This document shows positions 16,307 through 24,714 of a stretch of DNA of 33,784 nt, piece after piece. The position numbers were made by a program, and so were the translations under genes. The stretch lies in the NCBI GenBank assembly GCA_034437615.1, contig DAOTTW010000050.1, forward strand, positions 1 to 33,784, in the 5' to 3' direction. Below the pieces are notes generated by a model that was not told the DNA's origin, ran no database searches, and saw only the letters and a program-made list of their open reading frames with translations. The DNA is from DAOTTW01 sp034437615. Its GTDB lineage: Bacteria > Chloroflexota > Anaerolineae > Aggregatilineales > Phototrophicaceae. Position 1 is the stretch's first letter, and every line of letters starts with the position of its first letter.

Positions 16307-17114
16307 CTGCTGGTATGACATGGCTACTATAGACAAAACGAAGGGCCTTGCGGTTGGCTGGACTGTAATTGTAGTTGTGTTGTGCATACTTGCCCAACAG
16401 ATAGCGCCCTACGACCCTATGCTGACGGATACCAGCAGACAACTTCAGCCACCGTCACAGGGGCATTTGCTGGGCACGGATCTGCTAGGGCGTGATGTCC
16501 TGAGCCGTATGTTATATGGTGGTCGTAATACGCTATCTGTGGCGCTGCTAGCAACTGTTTTATCGCTGGTTTGTGGTACGGCGCTCGGTCTGGTTGCGGC
16601 GGTCTACACGCGGCTGATCGGCACAGCGTTGACCACGCTTAACGATGCATTACTTGCCTTACCTGGCCTGGCTTTGGCTTTCATCATCATCACGCTACTA
16701 GGGCGTAGCAGCCTGACTGTTGCGCTGGCAATCAGTTTATCGCAACTAGCGCCGACTGTGCGCATCGTGCGCTCGGTTGCGCTGACGATTAATCATGAGC
16801 CGTATGTGTTAGCTAGCTACGCGATAGGCGCGACACGCAGGCATGTGCTGATCTGGCATATTTTACGCAACATGATGCCAACTCTGAGCGCCTATAGCGT
16901 CGTGGTCTTTAGCTACAGCATCATCAACGCAGCAGCGTTGGGCTTGCTGGGGCTGGGGTTTGCGCCAGGTAGCCCAGAATGGGGTTTGCTGCTGGCAGAG
17001 GGACGGCAAACTTTTCGGGTGGCCCCCTGGGTCGCTATCGCGCCGGGGCTGGCCATTAGTATGACTGTGCTTGCGCTCAACACATTATCAGCCGATGATG
17101 AGCGTCTCATGTAG
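16299..17114 (+). CDS. dppC: Peptide ABC transporter permease, DppC type
   Basis: Second permease, 271 residues. HLLGTDLLGRDVLSRMLYGGRNTLSVAL is the DppC signature (here in two parts, HLLGTDLLGRDVL and SRMLYGGRNTL), and ASYAIGATRRHVLIWHILRNMMP is the EAA loop. An alternative start at ATG 16320 would avoid the overlap with dppB. No OppD/DppD-type ATPase follows, so the transporter needs ATPases encoded elsewhere. The stop codon lies within a short palindromic repeat. Confidence 0.93.
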   Translation: MPDCWYDMATIDKTKGLAVGWTVIVVVLCILAQQIAPYDPMLTDTSRQLQPPSQGHLLGTDLLGRDVLSRMLYGGRNTLSVALLATVLSLVCGTALGLVAAVYTRLIGTALTTLNDALLALPGLALAFIIITLLGRSSLTVALAISLSQLAPTVRIVRSVALTINHEPYVLASYAIGATRRHVLIWHILRNMMPTLSAYSVVVFSYSIINAAALGLLGLGFAPGSPEWGLLLAEGRQTFRVAPWVAIAPGLAISMTVLALNTLSADDERLM

Positions 17115-17140
17115 GGACGCGGCTTGTTGCGTCCGCCGCG
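17111..17140. repeat. Palindromic short repeat, GTAGGGACGC type
   Basis: GTAGGGACGC at 17111-17120 is followed by an 8-base loop and GCGTCC at 17129-17134. The design matches the element at 2481-2519. It starts on the dppC stop codon and fills the gap to the convergent kinase gene. Confidence 0.55.
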
Positions 17141-17161
17141 ATTGCGTTGCGACGTGAATCG

Positions 17162-17947
17162 TTAACTCGTGATGAGTGTGCCGGGTTCGCTCAGGCCGAG
17201 TAACGTCTGTTGTAGCAATCCTGGTGTTTGTCCCGTGCAAATACGAATCCGCAAACCTGGGCGCTGTCGGGCAAGCTGGAGCATGTCCTGCACTTTAGAT
17301 AGCATCCCGCCTGTTACATCGACCCCGGCAGAACCCCCTAAAGCATCTTGGACCTGTGTGAAGTTATCGTCGTGGATGTGGGGGATGATCTGGCCCTGTG
17401 CATCGTGAACGCCTGCTACTTCGCCAAGTAAAATGATTTGCTCAACAGGTATCTGGAGCGCCAGATACGAGAAAACGGCTTCTGTTGAAATAATCGTGCC
17501 ACCGATTTGATTGTCAAAAGCCACGTCGCCATGCGTGATGGGCGTTAAGCCGTATTCCAGAGCGCGTTGGATGCCCATAACCGACATCGTTTGAATGACA
17601 CCTGCTTCCGCAATGGCTGATGCGGAAGGCGAAAACGACAACGCCGGAATACCTTCAGCCTGAAATGTCTCCGTCACGAGTTGGTTGAGCTTTGCAGCGA
17701 CTGTGGCGACCTGCGAAAAACCGACCCATTGCTCACGCGTGCTTACACCTTGCGCTGTACCATGTTTGTGCGCCTCAAAGTGCCCAAACGATCCGCTACC
17801 GTGCCCGATAATCAGGCGTAGGCTCGGTTGCTGCGCTTGTGCTGCGCGGATTTCCTGTGCAATACGCCTGACGGTAGCTTCCTGATAGGTCTGCTGTCGG
17901 CGTTTGTTCGTGATGAGCGAACCACCGAGTTTAATCAACCACATCAT
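17162..17947 (-). CDS. ipk: Isopentenyl phosphate kinase
   Basis: Phosphorylates isopentenyl phosphate to isopentenyl diphosphate, the last step of the alternative mevalonate pathway. The 261-residue amino acid kinase fold has K6 in IKLGGSLIT, the glycine-rich GHGSGSFGH with H55, which corresponds to the catalytic histidine of characterised kinases (H60 in Methanocaldococcus), ITHGDVAFD near 137 and VDVTGGMLSK near 210. The histidine and the SFGH signature separate it from glutamate 5-kinase and UMP kinase. Its ATG follows the mevalonate kinase stop directly (TAGATGATG), so the two are co-translated. Context with a phosphomevalonate-type decarboxylase strongly supports the function. Confidence 0.95.
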   Translation of the reverse strand: MMWLIKLGGSLITNKRRQQTYQEATVRRIAQEIRAAQAQQPSLRLIIGHGSGSFGHFEAHKHGTAQGVSTREQWVGFSQVATVAAKLNQLVTETFQAEGIPALSFSPSASAIAEAGVIQTMSVMGIQRALEYGLTPITHGDVAFDNQIGGTIISTEAVFSYLALQIPVEQIILLGEVAGVHDAQGQIIPHIHDDNFTQVQDALGGSAGVDVTGGMLSKVQDMLQLARQRPGLRIRICTGQTPGLLQQTLLGLSEPGTLITS

Positions 17948-18886
17948 CTAGGCCCTTACGGTTGTCTCGATAGTCCGCACTGCCCCGGCATCAAGCAAGG
18001 CTTGCTTTATATGGTCTGCGTCTGCTGGATGAACCAGTGCAATCATATTACCGCCGCGCCCACCGCCCGATAATTTTGCGCCTAATGCGCCTGCATTTCG
18101 CGCCGCGCTCACAAGCTGATCCAGTTCTGGTGATGAGACGGTCAAATGCTGCAATAGCGTATGATTTTCGTCCATAAGCCTACCAAGCAGTGCTATATCG
18201 CTGGTGTTGTTGGTTAGGATGTTATGTGCTTGCTGACCGATTTGGCCGATGCGTTCCAGGATGGGTGCGATGGCATTGCGGTCATTTTCATGTAGCTTGC
18301 GCACGTCACCGACACTGATGCGCGTTAGCGCAGCCTGGCCTGTGTCACCGATAATCAGCGTAATGGGTTGCTGAATGTCGATGCGCTGGATGGGTTGATC
18401 CTTGATGAAATAAACGGCCTGCTCATAGACGATAACCGTATTGTCGATACCGCTTGGTGTACCGTGATAAATTTTCTCGACCTCGTACACAATTTGGTTC
18501 AGCGCGATAGGCTCTAACAGCGTTTGCATGTCATTCAGCAAAGCGCGTGCAACACTGACCGAAGTCGCGGCACCGCTACCGAGGCCGCTTGCAATAGGTA
18601 TGCTAGATGTGAGCACGATGCGTACAGCAGGCGCTTGCTGGCCGATGTGTTGGCAAAGCTGCTGTACCAATTGCATAATGGGGTGGTCCGGGTGGCTGGT
18701 CAGCGTCAGCGTCTCATGCTGCATATCTTGCAGCACAATTTGCAGATGGTCGCCCGTATACGCTGCGTCTACCTGTGCAATTGCCCGTAGGCTGCTTACA
18801 GGCACGGCGATAGCTGGCTGACCGTAAACAACGGCGTGTTCCCCAAATAAGATGATTTTGGCGGGTGCGCTGGCGGAAATGGGCAT
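17948..18886 (-). CDS. mvk: Mevalonate kinase
   Basis: GHMP-family kinase that makes mevalonate 5-phosphate from mevalonate. With ATG 18886 it has 312 residues and starts MPISASAPAKIILFGEHAVVYGQPAIA, the typical N-terminus (given here in the order PAKIILFGEHAVVYG, QPAIAVPV). The ATP loop is PIASGLGSGAATS, the catalytic acid lies in TPSGIDNTV, and LGAKLSGGGRGG is the third motif. A longer frame begins at GTG 18958, but a -10 box lies inside that extension, so the shorter start is preferred. First gene of the minus-strand kinase pair, divergent from the decarboxylase gene. Confidence 0.94.
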   Translation of the reverse strand: MPISASAPAKIILFGEHAVVYGQPAIAVPVSSLRAIAQVDAAYTGDHLQIVLQDMQHETLTLTSHPDHPIMQLVQQLCQHIGQQAPAVRIVLTSSIPIASGLGSGAATSVSVARALLNDMQTLLEPIALNQIVYEVEKIYHGTPSGIDNTVIVYEQAVYFIKDQPIQRIDIQQPITLIIGDTGQAALTRISVGDVRKLHENDRNAIAPILERIGQIGQQAHNILTNNTSDIALLGRLMDENHTLLQHLTVSSPELDQLVSAARNAGALGAKLSGGGRGGNMIALVHPADADHIKQALLDAGAVRTIETTVRA

Positions 18887-18934
18887 CGTTGTCGTAGATT
18901 GTGCATCGTTGAATAAGGGCTTGTCATGCTGGAT

Positions 18935-18963
18935 TATAGCGTACACCCATGAGGTCACAATCC
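18935..18963 (-). promoter_or_regulatory. Predicted promoter of mevalonate kinase and isopentenyl phosphate kinase
   Basis: On the minus strand TATAAT (around 18940-18935, in GCTATAATCC) is preceded at 16 bases by TTGTGA. A start near 18928 would give a leader of about 40 bases to the ATG at 18886 and rules out the upstream GTG as the main start. Confidence 0.5.
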
Positions 18964-19044
18964 CAGGTGCTGAAAAAGCGTGATGTGTCGTTTACCATAC
19001 AGCTTTCTCAGCGACATATCAGAAATCAAAAAAGGTAAAATACC

Positions 19045-20022
19045 GTGACCAAAGCAAAGGCCCGCGCATTATCCAACATCGCATTCATCAAATATTGGGG
19101 GAATCGTGACGACGCACTACGTTTGCCACATAATTCAACGCTCAGCATGAATTTGGCTGGCCTACACACCGAAACAACCGTCGAATGGGATGCCGCACTC
19201 CCACGAGATACGCTGACACTGAACGGCCAACAAGCCACACCTGCCGCCCTGGAACGTGTCTCAAAGCACCTGGGTGCGCTGCGCAAACGCCTGGGCCTAT
19301 CCGCATTCGCGCAGGTGACCTCATACAATAATTTTCCGATGGGCGCGGGTATTGCTTCTTCTGCATCGGCTTTTGCAGCGCTGACAGTCGCTGGTGTCGC
19401 TGCCGCAGGTATCGAGATCAACGAGCGTGAGTTAACGACGTTGGCGCGTCTGGGGTCAGGGTCTGCCTCACGGTCAGTCCCCACCGGGTTCGTGCAGTGG
19501 CATGTCGGCCACGATCACGCCAGTTCGTATGCGGAGAGTATCGCAGCGCCAACACACTGGAACTTGGTCGATGTGATTGCGATTATCAGCGAAGAGCACA
19601 AGACAACAGGTTCACAGGCGGGGCATCCGACAGCAGCCAGCAGTGATCTACAAGCCGGACGCTTGCAAGGCGCTGAAGCGCGTTTTGCAGCCTGTAAGCA
19701 GGCTGTGCTAGCGCGTGACTTTGCGGCCTTTGCGGAGATTGTCGAGCTTGATAGCAATCTGATGCACGCGGTTATGATGACAAGCCAGCCAGCGTTGTTT
19801 TATTGGCAGCCTGCAACGCTTGAAGTGATGGCGCTAGTGCGTGAATGGCGTCAAGCTGGGCGTGAGGTGTGCTATACGCTGGATGCAGGGCCGAATGTGC
19901 ATTGTATATGCCTGGAAAATGACGCAGAGTGGGTAAGAAATCAGCTTGAGATTCTTTCTAGTGTGAGCGGCGTTCGTAAAGCGAAAGCGGGCGAAGCGGC
20001 TCAAATCATTTCGACGAATTAA
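19045..20022 (+). CDS. Mevalonate phosphate decarboxylase, probably phosphomevalonate decarboxylase
   Basis: GHMP-family decarboxylase of 325 residues. IAFIKYWGNRDD at 12-23, LPHNSTLSMNL at 27-37, NFPMGAGIASSASAFAA at 95-111, LGSGSASRSVPTGF at 135-148 with R142, and YTLDAGPNVH at 276-285 with the catalytic D279 identify the family. Classical diphosphomevalonate decarboxylases have YWGK; here the lysine, which in studied enzymes contacts the substrate phosphates, is Asn20. Together with the neighbouring isopentenyl phosphate kinase this argues for mevalonate 5-phosphate as substrate, as described for Roseiflexus castenholzii. The start is GTG 19045 with AAAGG nine bases upstream. The first enzyme activity assignment (mono- versus diphosphate) is inference. 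Confidence 0.9.
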   Translation: MTKAKARALSNIAFIKYWGNRDDALRLPHNSTLSMNLAGLHTETTVEWDAALPRDTLTLNGQQATPAALERVSKHLGALRKRLGLSAFAQVTSYNNFPMGAGIASSASAFAALTVAGVAAAGIEINERELTTLARLGSGSASRSVPTGFVQWHVGHDHASSYAESIAAPTHWNLVDVIAIISEEHKTTGSQAGHPTAASSDLQAGRLQGAEARFAACKQAVLARDFAAFAEIVELDSNLMHAVMMTSQPALFYWQPATLEVMALVREWRQAGREVCYTLDAGPNVHCICLENDAEWVRNQLEILSSVSGVRKAKAGEAAQIISTN

Positions 20023-20056
20023 TCCACCCACTCACCAACTTCATTCTTGGGTCGCT

Positions 20057-20086
20057 TGCCTAAGCTTAATGTCTAAGGCTATAATG
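20057..20086 (+). promoter_or_regulatory. Predicted promoter of rseP
   Basis: TTGCCT at 20057-20062 and TATAAT at 20081-20086 with an 18-base spacer, about 40 bases before the rseP start codon. Confidence 0.55.
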
Positions 20087-20127
20087 AGACCTATAAACGG
20101 ACGAACAAGCCTGCAAGGTGTTTCCTG

Positions 20128-21648
20128 ATGTTAGATTTTCTATACGCTGTTGTTGCATTCGGGTTGATCCTGATCCCGGCTATTATCATCCATGAGCTAG
20201 GTCACTTCCTGGCTGCAAAAGCCGTCGGTATCAATGTACTGGAATTCGGTGTTGGCTTTCCACCGCGCATGATGCGCCTTTTTCGTTGGGGAGAAACGGA
20301 TTTCACACTAAACTGGTTGCCGATTGGCGGCTACGTGCTGCCATTGGGCGAGGACATGATCGGTCCAGCAGATGAGGCGCAATGGCGCGGCAAAACAGAA
20401 GCAGATGATGAGCCAGCCGCCGCACCGGATGCCGACGATGCAGCGTCAAACAAGCGCAAGCATGTACCGGAACATGAAGAAATGTCGGACCGCGAGAAGC
20501 TGCTGGCACGCGGCGTACCGGAAGACAAGCTACTTTCTGTAAACGAAGCAAAGCCCGTGCCACGCATTATCTTCATGGCGGCGGGTGCCTTCGCCAATTT
20601 CGTCTCGGCGGTGCTGCTGTTCATCATCGTTGCGGTAACGGGCATCCCGCAAGAAGTCGGCGCACGTAATCAGATTGTAGCCTACCCGGAAAACTCCATG
20701 TATGCGCAGCAGGGTGTCGAACCCGGCGATGCTGTGGAGTTAATCAACGGCGAATACTTCAACAGTATGCAGGATTTCATCCAACGGTTGGAGACGCTGC
20801 GTGGTGAAGATGTAACGCTGACCATGCGCAACCTGGAAACGGAGGAAAACTACGAAATTCAGGTTACACCCCAGGTAAGTAGCGCGAGGGGCTATGTCTT
20901 TGTTTCTGGTGTGGTGGAAGGTGCCCCGGCAGAGGCGGCTGGTTTACAAAAGGGCGACCTAATTACAGCATTCAACGGCCAGGAATTGACAGCGCAAGAA
21001 GACCCACGTAACGACCTGCAACGTCTCACTGCGGAAAATCTGGGGCAAACCGTGACGCTGACAATTCTACGGGACGGCAACACGCTGACTGTTAATCTTG
21101 TGCCGCGAGAGGACCCGCCAGCTAATCAGGGCGCGATGGGCATCTTGATTGATGCGCAATACGTGACCAGTGATAATGTGCGCTATGCGATTGCAACAGC
21201 GCAGACCAAGCTCATTCCGATGTCTATCGGTGAGGCGATTCCCTATGGCGTTGATCGGCTGTTTACGACACTCCAGTTAATTATCTCGATTCCGGCACAA
21301 CTCATTGAAGGCACACTTAGCCCTGAACAAGCACGCCCTGTCAGCGTCATCGGCATCAGTCAGGTTGGCGGTCAATTCTTGCAGGAAAGCATCCGGCAGG
21401 GGAACCCGTTCCTGATCTTGAATTTCGTCGCGCTGGTTAGTATCTTCCTGGGCTTCACGAACCTGCTGCCGTTACCGCCGCTGGATGGTGGCCGCATCTT
21501 GTTTGTGCTGATTGAGGTCGTGCGCGGCAAACCTGTCTCACCACAGATCGAAGCAGCCATTTACCGCATAGGGATTACACTCTTGCTGGGTCTCGCGGTA
21601 ATTGTCATCCTGTATGATATCTTCAATCCGCTGACCTTGCCGACATAA
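20128..21648 (+). CDS. rseP: RIP metalloprotease RseP (site-2 protease, M50)
   Basis: Zinc intramembrane protease that cuts anti-sigma factors or signal-peptide remnants in the membrane. HELGH at 22-26 carries the zinc histidines, and D453 in PLDGG is the third ligand. Two PDZ domains are seen at about 190-255 (YAQQGVEPGDAVELING) and 260-345 (APAEAAGLQKGDLITAFNGQ). Between the first and second membrane helices, residues about 80-140, lies a long charged and partly acidic cytoplasmic insertion (DDEPAAAPDADDAASNK and EHEEMSDREKLLARG), which makes the protein 506 residues instead of the usual 420-450. AAGGTG nine bases before the ATG is the ribosome-binding site. Confidence 0.96.
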   Translation: MLDFLYAVVAFGLILIPAIIIHELGHFLAAKAVGINVLEFGVGFPPRMMRLFRWGETDFTLNWLPIGGYVLPLGEDMIGPADEAQWRGKTEADDEPAAAPDADDAASNKRKHVPEHEEMSDREKLLARGVPEDKLLSVNEAKPVPRIIFMAAGAFANFVSAVLLFIIVAVTGIPQEVGARNQIVAYPENSMYAQQGVEPGDAVELINGEYFNSMQDFIQRLETLRGEDVTLTMRNLETEENYEIQVTPQVSSARGYVFVSGVVEGAPAEAAGLQKGDLITAFNGQELTAQEDPRNDLQRLTAENLGQTVTLTILRDGNTLTVNLVPREDPPANQGAMGILIDAQYVTSDNVRYAIATAQTKLIPMSIGEAIPYGVDRLFTTLQLIISIPAQLIEGTLSPEQARPVSVIGISQVGGQFLQESIRQGNPFLILNFVALVSIFLGFTNLLPLPPLDGGRILFVLIEVVRGKPVSPQIEAAIYRIGITLLLGLAVIVILYDIFNPLTLPT

Positions 21649-21704
21649 GCACATCGGAAATGCAACGGAAGTACAATACGAGTATGAGGAATAACGACGC
21701 ACAT

Positions 21705-22742
21705 ATGTCAGACTTCAACTTCAACGATGTCGATATCGACTTTGAAGAGGAAGCGCAACAGCGCCCACAGCCCACACTGGACGAAGTTATTGCAGAGTTG
21801 CGATCAGAGGAGGGGAACCTCCCTGGTCCAACCCTTTTGTATGGCTTGTCTGATTTGACGCACGATCAGGTGATGAGCCTGCAACCGACCTGGCGGAGCC
21901 TGGATGCCACGTATCGGCGTGTATTGATGCAGATGCTTGTGGACGCGATGGAAAGTAACTACGAGCTAGATTACACAGCTTTTGGCCTGCAAGCCCTGCA
22001 AGATGACAACAGCGGCGTGCGTCAGGCGGCTATTGAGGTGCTGAGCGAGAACGATTCGCTTTATCTCATGAAGCGCCTGATGACGATGGCCCAGCAAGAC
22101 CCCGACGATGTGGTACGCCAGGAAGCCATGCGTGCGCTAGGGCGCTATGTACAGATGCACGAGCTTGGCGAACTGAACGATGAGGACGGTGAACAAGTCG
22201 AGGCGCTGGTATACGATACGTTGCAGAACAATCCATCCGCAGATATGCAACGTATTGCCCTGGAATCTATCGCGCATTGCAGCCGCATTGATGTATCAGA
22301 TGCGGTTCAAGCTGCTTATGATACCGGGAAGCCAGATCATCAAATGAGTGCGCTGATTGCAATGGGGCGCACGTGTGAAACGTATTGGTCACCGCTTGTC
22401 TTGCAAGAGCTAGATAGTGATGAAGTCGAACTGCGACGTGAAGCGGCTCAGGCTTCCGGTGCGTTGCAATTGTCGGAGGCTGTGCCAGCACTGGCGAAGA
22501 TGCTGTATGAAGATGCTCGCGAGGTACAGGAACGTGTAATTTGGGCTTTAGGTGAGATTGCCAGCCGCGAGGCAATGCGCGTTTTGGAAGCTGCCGCAGA
22601 AATGGCCGAAGAACAAGACGATGAGCACCTGATGATGCTCGTTGACGACGCGCTCGGCAACGCAAGCCTGATGCAGGGTAGCAGCTTTACCTTCATGGAT
22701 TTCGACCTTGATGATTTGAACGACGACGGCCACCTGCACTAA
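21705..22742 (+). CDS. HEAT-repeat protein
   Basis: About 345 residues with several HEAT-like helical pairs between residues 60 and 310: examples are DDNSGVRQAAIEVL, DPDDVVRQEAMRALGRY, NPSADMQRIALESIAH, DSDEVELRREAAQASG and DAREVQERVIWALGEIAS. Such proteins act as protein-binding scaffolds; some are phycobilin lyase-like, but nothing here points to that. N- and C-termini are highly acidic (DFNFNDVDIDFEEE and MDFDLDDLNDDG). I favour ATG 21705, which gives MSDFNFNDVD; in-frame ATGs at 21660 and 21684 are alternatives. It follows rseP closely and is probably co-transcribed. Its partner is unknown. Confidence 0.8.
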   Translation: MSDFNFNDVDIDFEEEAQQRPQPTLDEVIAELRSEEGNLPGPTLLYGLSDLTHDQVMSLQPTWRSLDATYRRVLMQMLVDAMESNYELDYTAFGLQALQDDNSGVRQAAIEVLSENDSLYLMKRLMTMAQQDPDDVVRQEAMRALGRYVQMHELGELNDEDGEQVEALVYDTLQNNPSADMQRIALESIAHCSRIDVSDAVQAAYDTGKPDHQMSALIAMGRTCETYWSPLVLQELDSDEVELRREAAQASGALQLSEAVPALAKMLYEDAREVQERVIWALGEIASREAMRVLEAAAEMAEEQDDEHLMMLVDDALGNASLMQGSSFTFMDFDLDDLNDDGHLH

Positions 22743-22774
22743 TCTGATGAGCATCTGATGATAATATCCATCCG

Positions 22775-22802
22775 GCAGGCACAGGCATGAGCCTGCGCCT
22801 GC
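22775..22802. terminator. Hairpin between convergent genes
   Basis: GCAGGCACAGGC at 22775-22786 pairs with GCCTGCGCCTGC at 22791-22802 with one mismatch and loop ATGA. It lies between the HEAT-repeat and SCP2 genes. There is only a short T run after it. Confidence 0.5.
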
Positions 22803-22809
22803 TTTGCTG

Positions 22810-23139
22810 CTAGTTGAGGTTAAATAGCCCCATCATCTTCATACCCAGGCCCACGTTATCGACCTTGATCTTGCCCATCATGAAGGCTGTCATTGGGTTA
22901 AGCTCGCCCTGAATCAGTCCATAGAAGTCATCAGCGCTGAGGCGCATGGTCATCGACGGGCTTTCGATAGCTCCTTCACCCGCATCCACCTGCTTATCAA
23001 CAATCTTGACCCAGTATTTACCGCCGTTATCGCCGGATAGGTCAATTTGCACAGTTTCGTCCATGTCTTGCGCTTTATCGGGCTGGAAGCGGTCGATCAT
23101 GCTGGTCATGGTTTGCTGGATTTCATCACGTGTCGGCAT
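22810..23139 (-). CDS. SCP2 sterol-binding domain protein
   Basis: A 109-residue protein of the SCP2 lipid-transfer fold: VQIDLSGDNGGKYWVKI, SPSMTMRLSADDFYGLIQGELNPMTAFMMGKIKVDNVGLGMKM (second part split as TAFMMGKIKVDN) is the family pattern, with the L-G-x-A/M-F-M-x-G-K-I-K-V-x-G/N core. Members bind acyl or isoprenoid lipids. ATG 23139 was chosen because AGGAGC stands seven bases before it. It is a single-gene unit between convergent and divergent neighbours. Confidence 0.88.
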   Translation of the reverse strand: MPTRDEIQQTMTSMIDRFQPDKAQDMDETVQIDLSGDNGGKYWVKIVDKQVDAGEGAIESPSMTMRLSADDFYGLIQGELNPMTAFMMGKIKVDNVGLGMKMMGLFNLN

Positions 23140-23143
23140 TTGG

Positions 23144-23172
23144 TTGCTCCTAGAACTTAACATTTGTATAAT
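23144..23172 (+). promoter_or_regulatory. Possible promoter of the TolB-like gene
   Basis: TTGCTC at 23144-23149 and TATAAT at 23167-23172 with a 17-base spacer, about 80 bases before the start at 23251. The -35 is weak. Confidence 0.35.
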
Positions 23173-23250
23173 TATTGCCCTGTAATCGGGGCCAGTATCG
23201 TATACTAACAAGACGCGGGGGTGACCCCATAGTTTGTTTGGAGTATTCTC

Positions 23251-24555
23251 ATGCTTTCCCGACGTATTGCCAGTATTCTCGTATTACTTGTGCTTTGGCT
23301 GCTAGCGTTTACAACATCAGCTCAGGACAGCCCTGGCCCCTCTACGGACCTACCCGGTCAGATTGTTTACATCGGCCAGGATTTCAATGTATACAACTTT
23401 GAATTCACCAATTTCGAGACACACCAGCTAACAGATGATGCGTCCAGTCGTCGTCATTACCAGTGGCCAACATGGTCAACGGATGGCCGTCTTGCATATT
23501 TTTGTTGTGATTTGCGTTATGCCGATAGCCTGGGGTCGGAGGCGTTTATCTCGCCAGATGGCCAACAACCCGGCGAATTGGCCTACGATGGCAATGGCGA
23601 AACCATCATCTATGCAGCCTGGTCACCGGCAACCTGTGCAGAAGGTGCGAACTGCCTGGATTTGGCTTTGCTGGTGAACGATGTGCTGCGCGGCGGTATG
23701 TCCATCGAGATGTTGCGCGACACTGAAGCGGGTCAATCGACGGACTCGATTGCCGTTGGTTCGCCATTTTACTATAGCTGGAGTCCAGCAGGGGATCGCT
23801 TGGTGCTGCACCGCAATAGCCAGCGTGTTGACATTTACAACCGCACAACAGGCGAACTGCTTTCGGCTAGTTCGTTGCCGTCAGGTGCATTCCAGGCTCC
23901 CGCCTGGTCGCCAGTCGATGACCGTGTGCTGTTTGGTACGCAGGGTAAAACGCAGTCCACCACTGACCTCATCGTAATTGATGGCGAAGCCAGCCAAACG
24001 CTCGTCAGCGGTATTCGTGGCCTTGTATCCTTCGATTGGTCGCCAGATGGCGAGTACATTGCGTACCGTGTCGCGACACGTGAACGCTACGGCGCGTTAT
24101 TCGTCGTCAACGCAGATAATGGCGAGCTTGTGGCACGCAGCAACCTTGATGGTGTGCTTGGCTTCTTCTGGTCACCGGACAGCCAGCGTATCGCTTACGT
24201 GACGTTAGATGACGGGTCTGATTTCAATCTTGATCGTGGCGAGATGGCAAAGCCTGCTGCACAGCAACCACAAACACGCGGCTTATTGTGGTCAACGCTC
24301 GACATCAGCGATGGCTTTAATCGGCAGCATGAGGCTTTTCAACCCACCAACGAATTTGTCTACCTGCTGCTGTATTTCGATCAATTTGCCCGCAGCCACC
24401 GTATCTGGTCGCCAGATAGCACACATATCGTTTATACCGAGCGACTACAGCGTGCCGCGCCGGAACCGGTTGTCAGCATACTCGATGTAACACGTGCTGA
24501 TGCGAACCCATTACAAATTGCAGATGGTGTTTTCGCCATTTGGAGCTTTCGATAG
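23251..24555 (+). CDS. Exported TolB/WD40-like beta-propeller protein
   Basis: A 434-residue protein with a signal peptide (residues 1-24, ending TTSAQ). Repeated PD40-type blades carry WSTDGRLAYF, WSPAGDRLVLH, WSPVDDRVLFG, WSPDGEYIAYR, WSPDSQRIAYV and WSPDSTHIVYT, giving a six-bladed propeller like the C-terminal part of TolB. No Tol system partner is nearby, and Chloroflexota mostly lack a typical outer membrane, so I infer a generic exported binding or enzyme-scaffold role. First of three exported-protein genes on this strand. Confidence 0.88.
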   Translation: MLSRRIASILVLLVLWLLAFTTSAQDSPGPSTDLPGQIVYIGQDFNVYNFEFTNFETHQLTDDASSRRHYQWPTWSTDGRLAYFCCDLRYADSLGSEAFISPDGQQPGELAYDGNGETIIYAAWSPATCAEGANCLDLALLVNDVLRGGMSIEMLRDTEAGQSTDSIAVGSPFYYSWSPAGDRLVLHRNSQRVDIYNRTTGELLSASSLPSGAFQAPAWSPVDDRVLFGTQGKTQSTTDLIVIDGEASQTLVSGIRGLVSFDWSPDGEYIAYRVATRERYGALFVVNADNGELVARSNLDGVLGFFWSPDSQRIAYVTLDDGSDFNLDRGEMAKPAAQQPQTRGLLWSTLDISDGFNRQHEAFQPTNEFVYLLLYFDQFARSHRIWSPDSTHIVYTERLQRAAPEPVVSILDVTRADANPLQIADGVFAIWSFR

Positions 24556-24662
24556 CTGAAGCAGATGGCCTGAAATAACTGCTGCACGAATCTGACGCGG
24601 ACATGACGATCAGGCAATGCAGCGGGTGTTGTGGCTTTTGCATCCGACGCTCTTTGTTTAGA

Positions 24663-24696
24663 CTGGTGACCTTTCTGTGATGTTGGCTGGTGACCT
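24663..24696. repeat. 10-bp direct repeat upstream of the LysM/M23 gene
   Basis: CTGGTGACCT occurs at 24663-24672 and 24687-24696, starts 24 bp apart, just before the start codon at 24715. It could be a regulator site; nothing else is evident in the 159-bp gap. Confidence 0.35.
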
Positions 24697-24714
24697 GCAA
24701 AGGGCTTATGGACG

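Noticed and set aside
18887..18958. GTG start at 18958 for mevalonate kinase
   Set aside because: A TATAAT box lies inside the extension and family members start at the later ATG.
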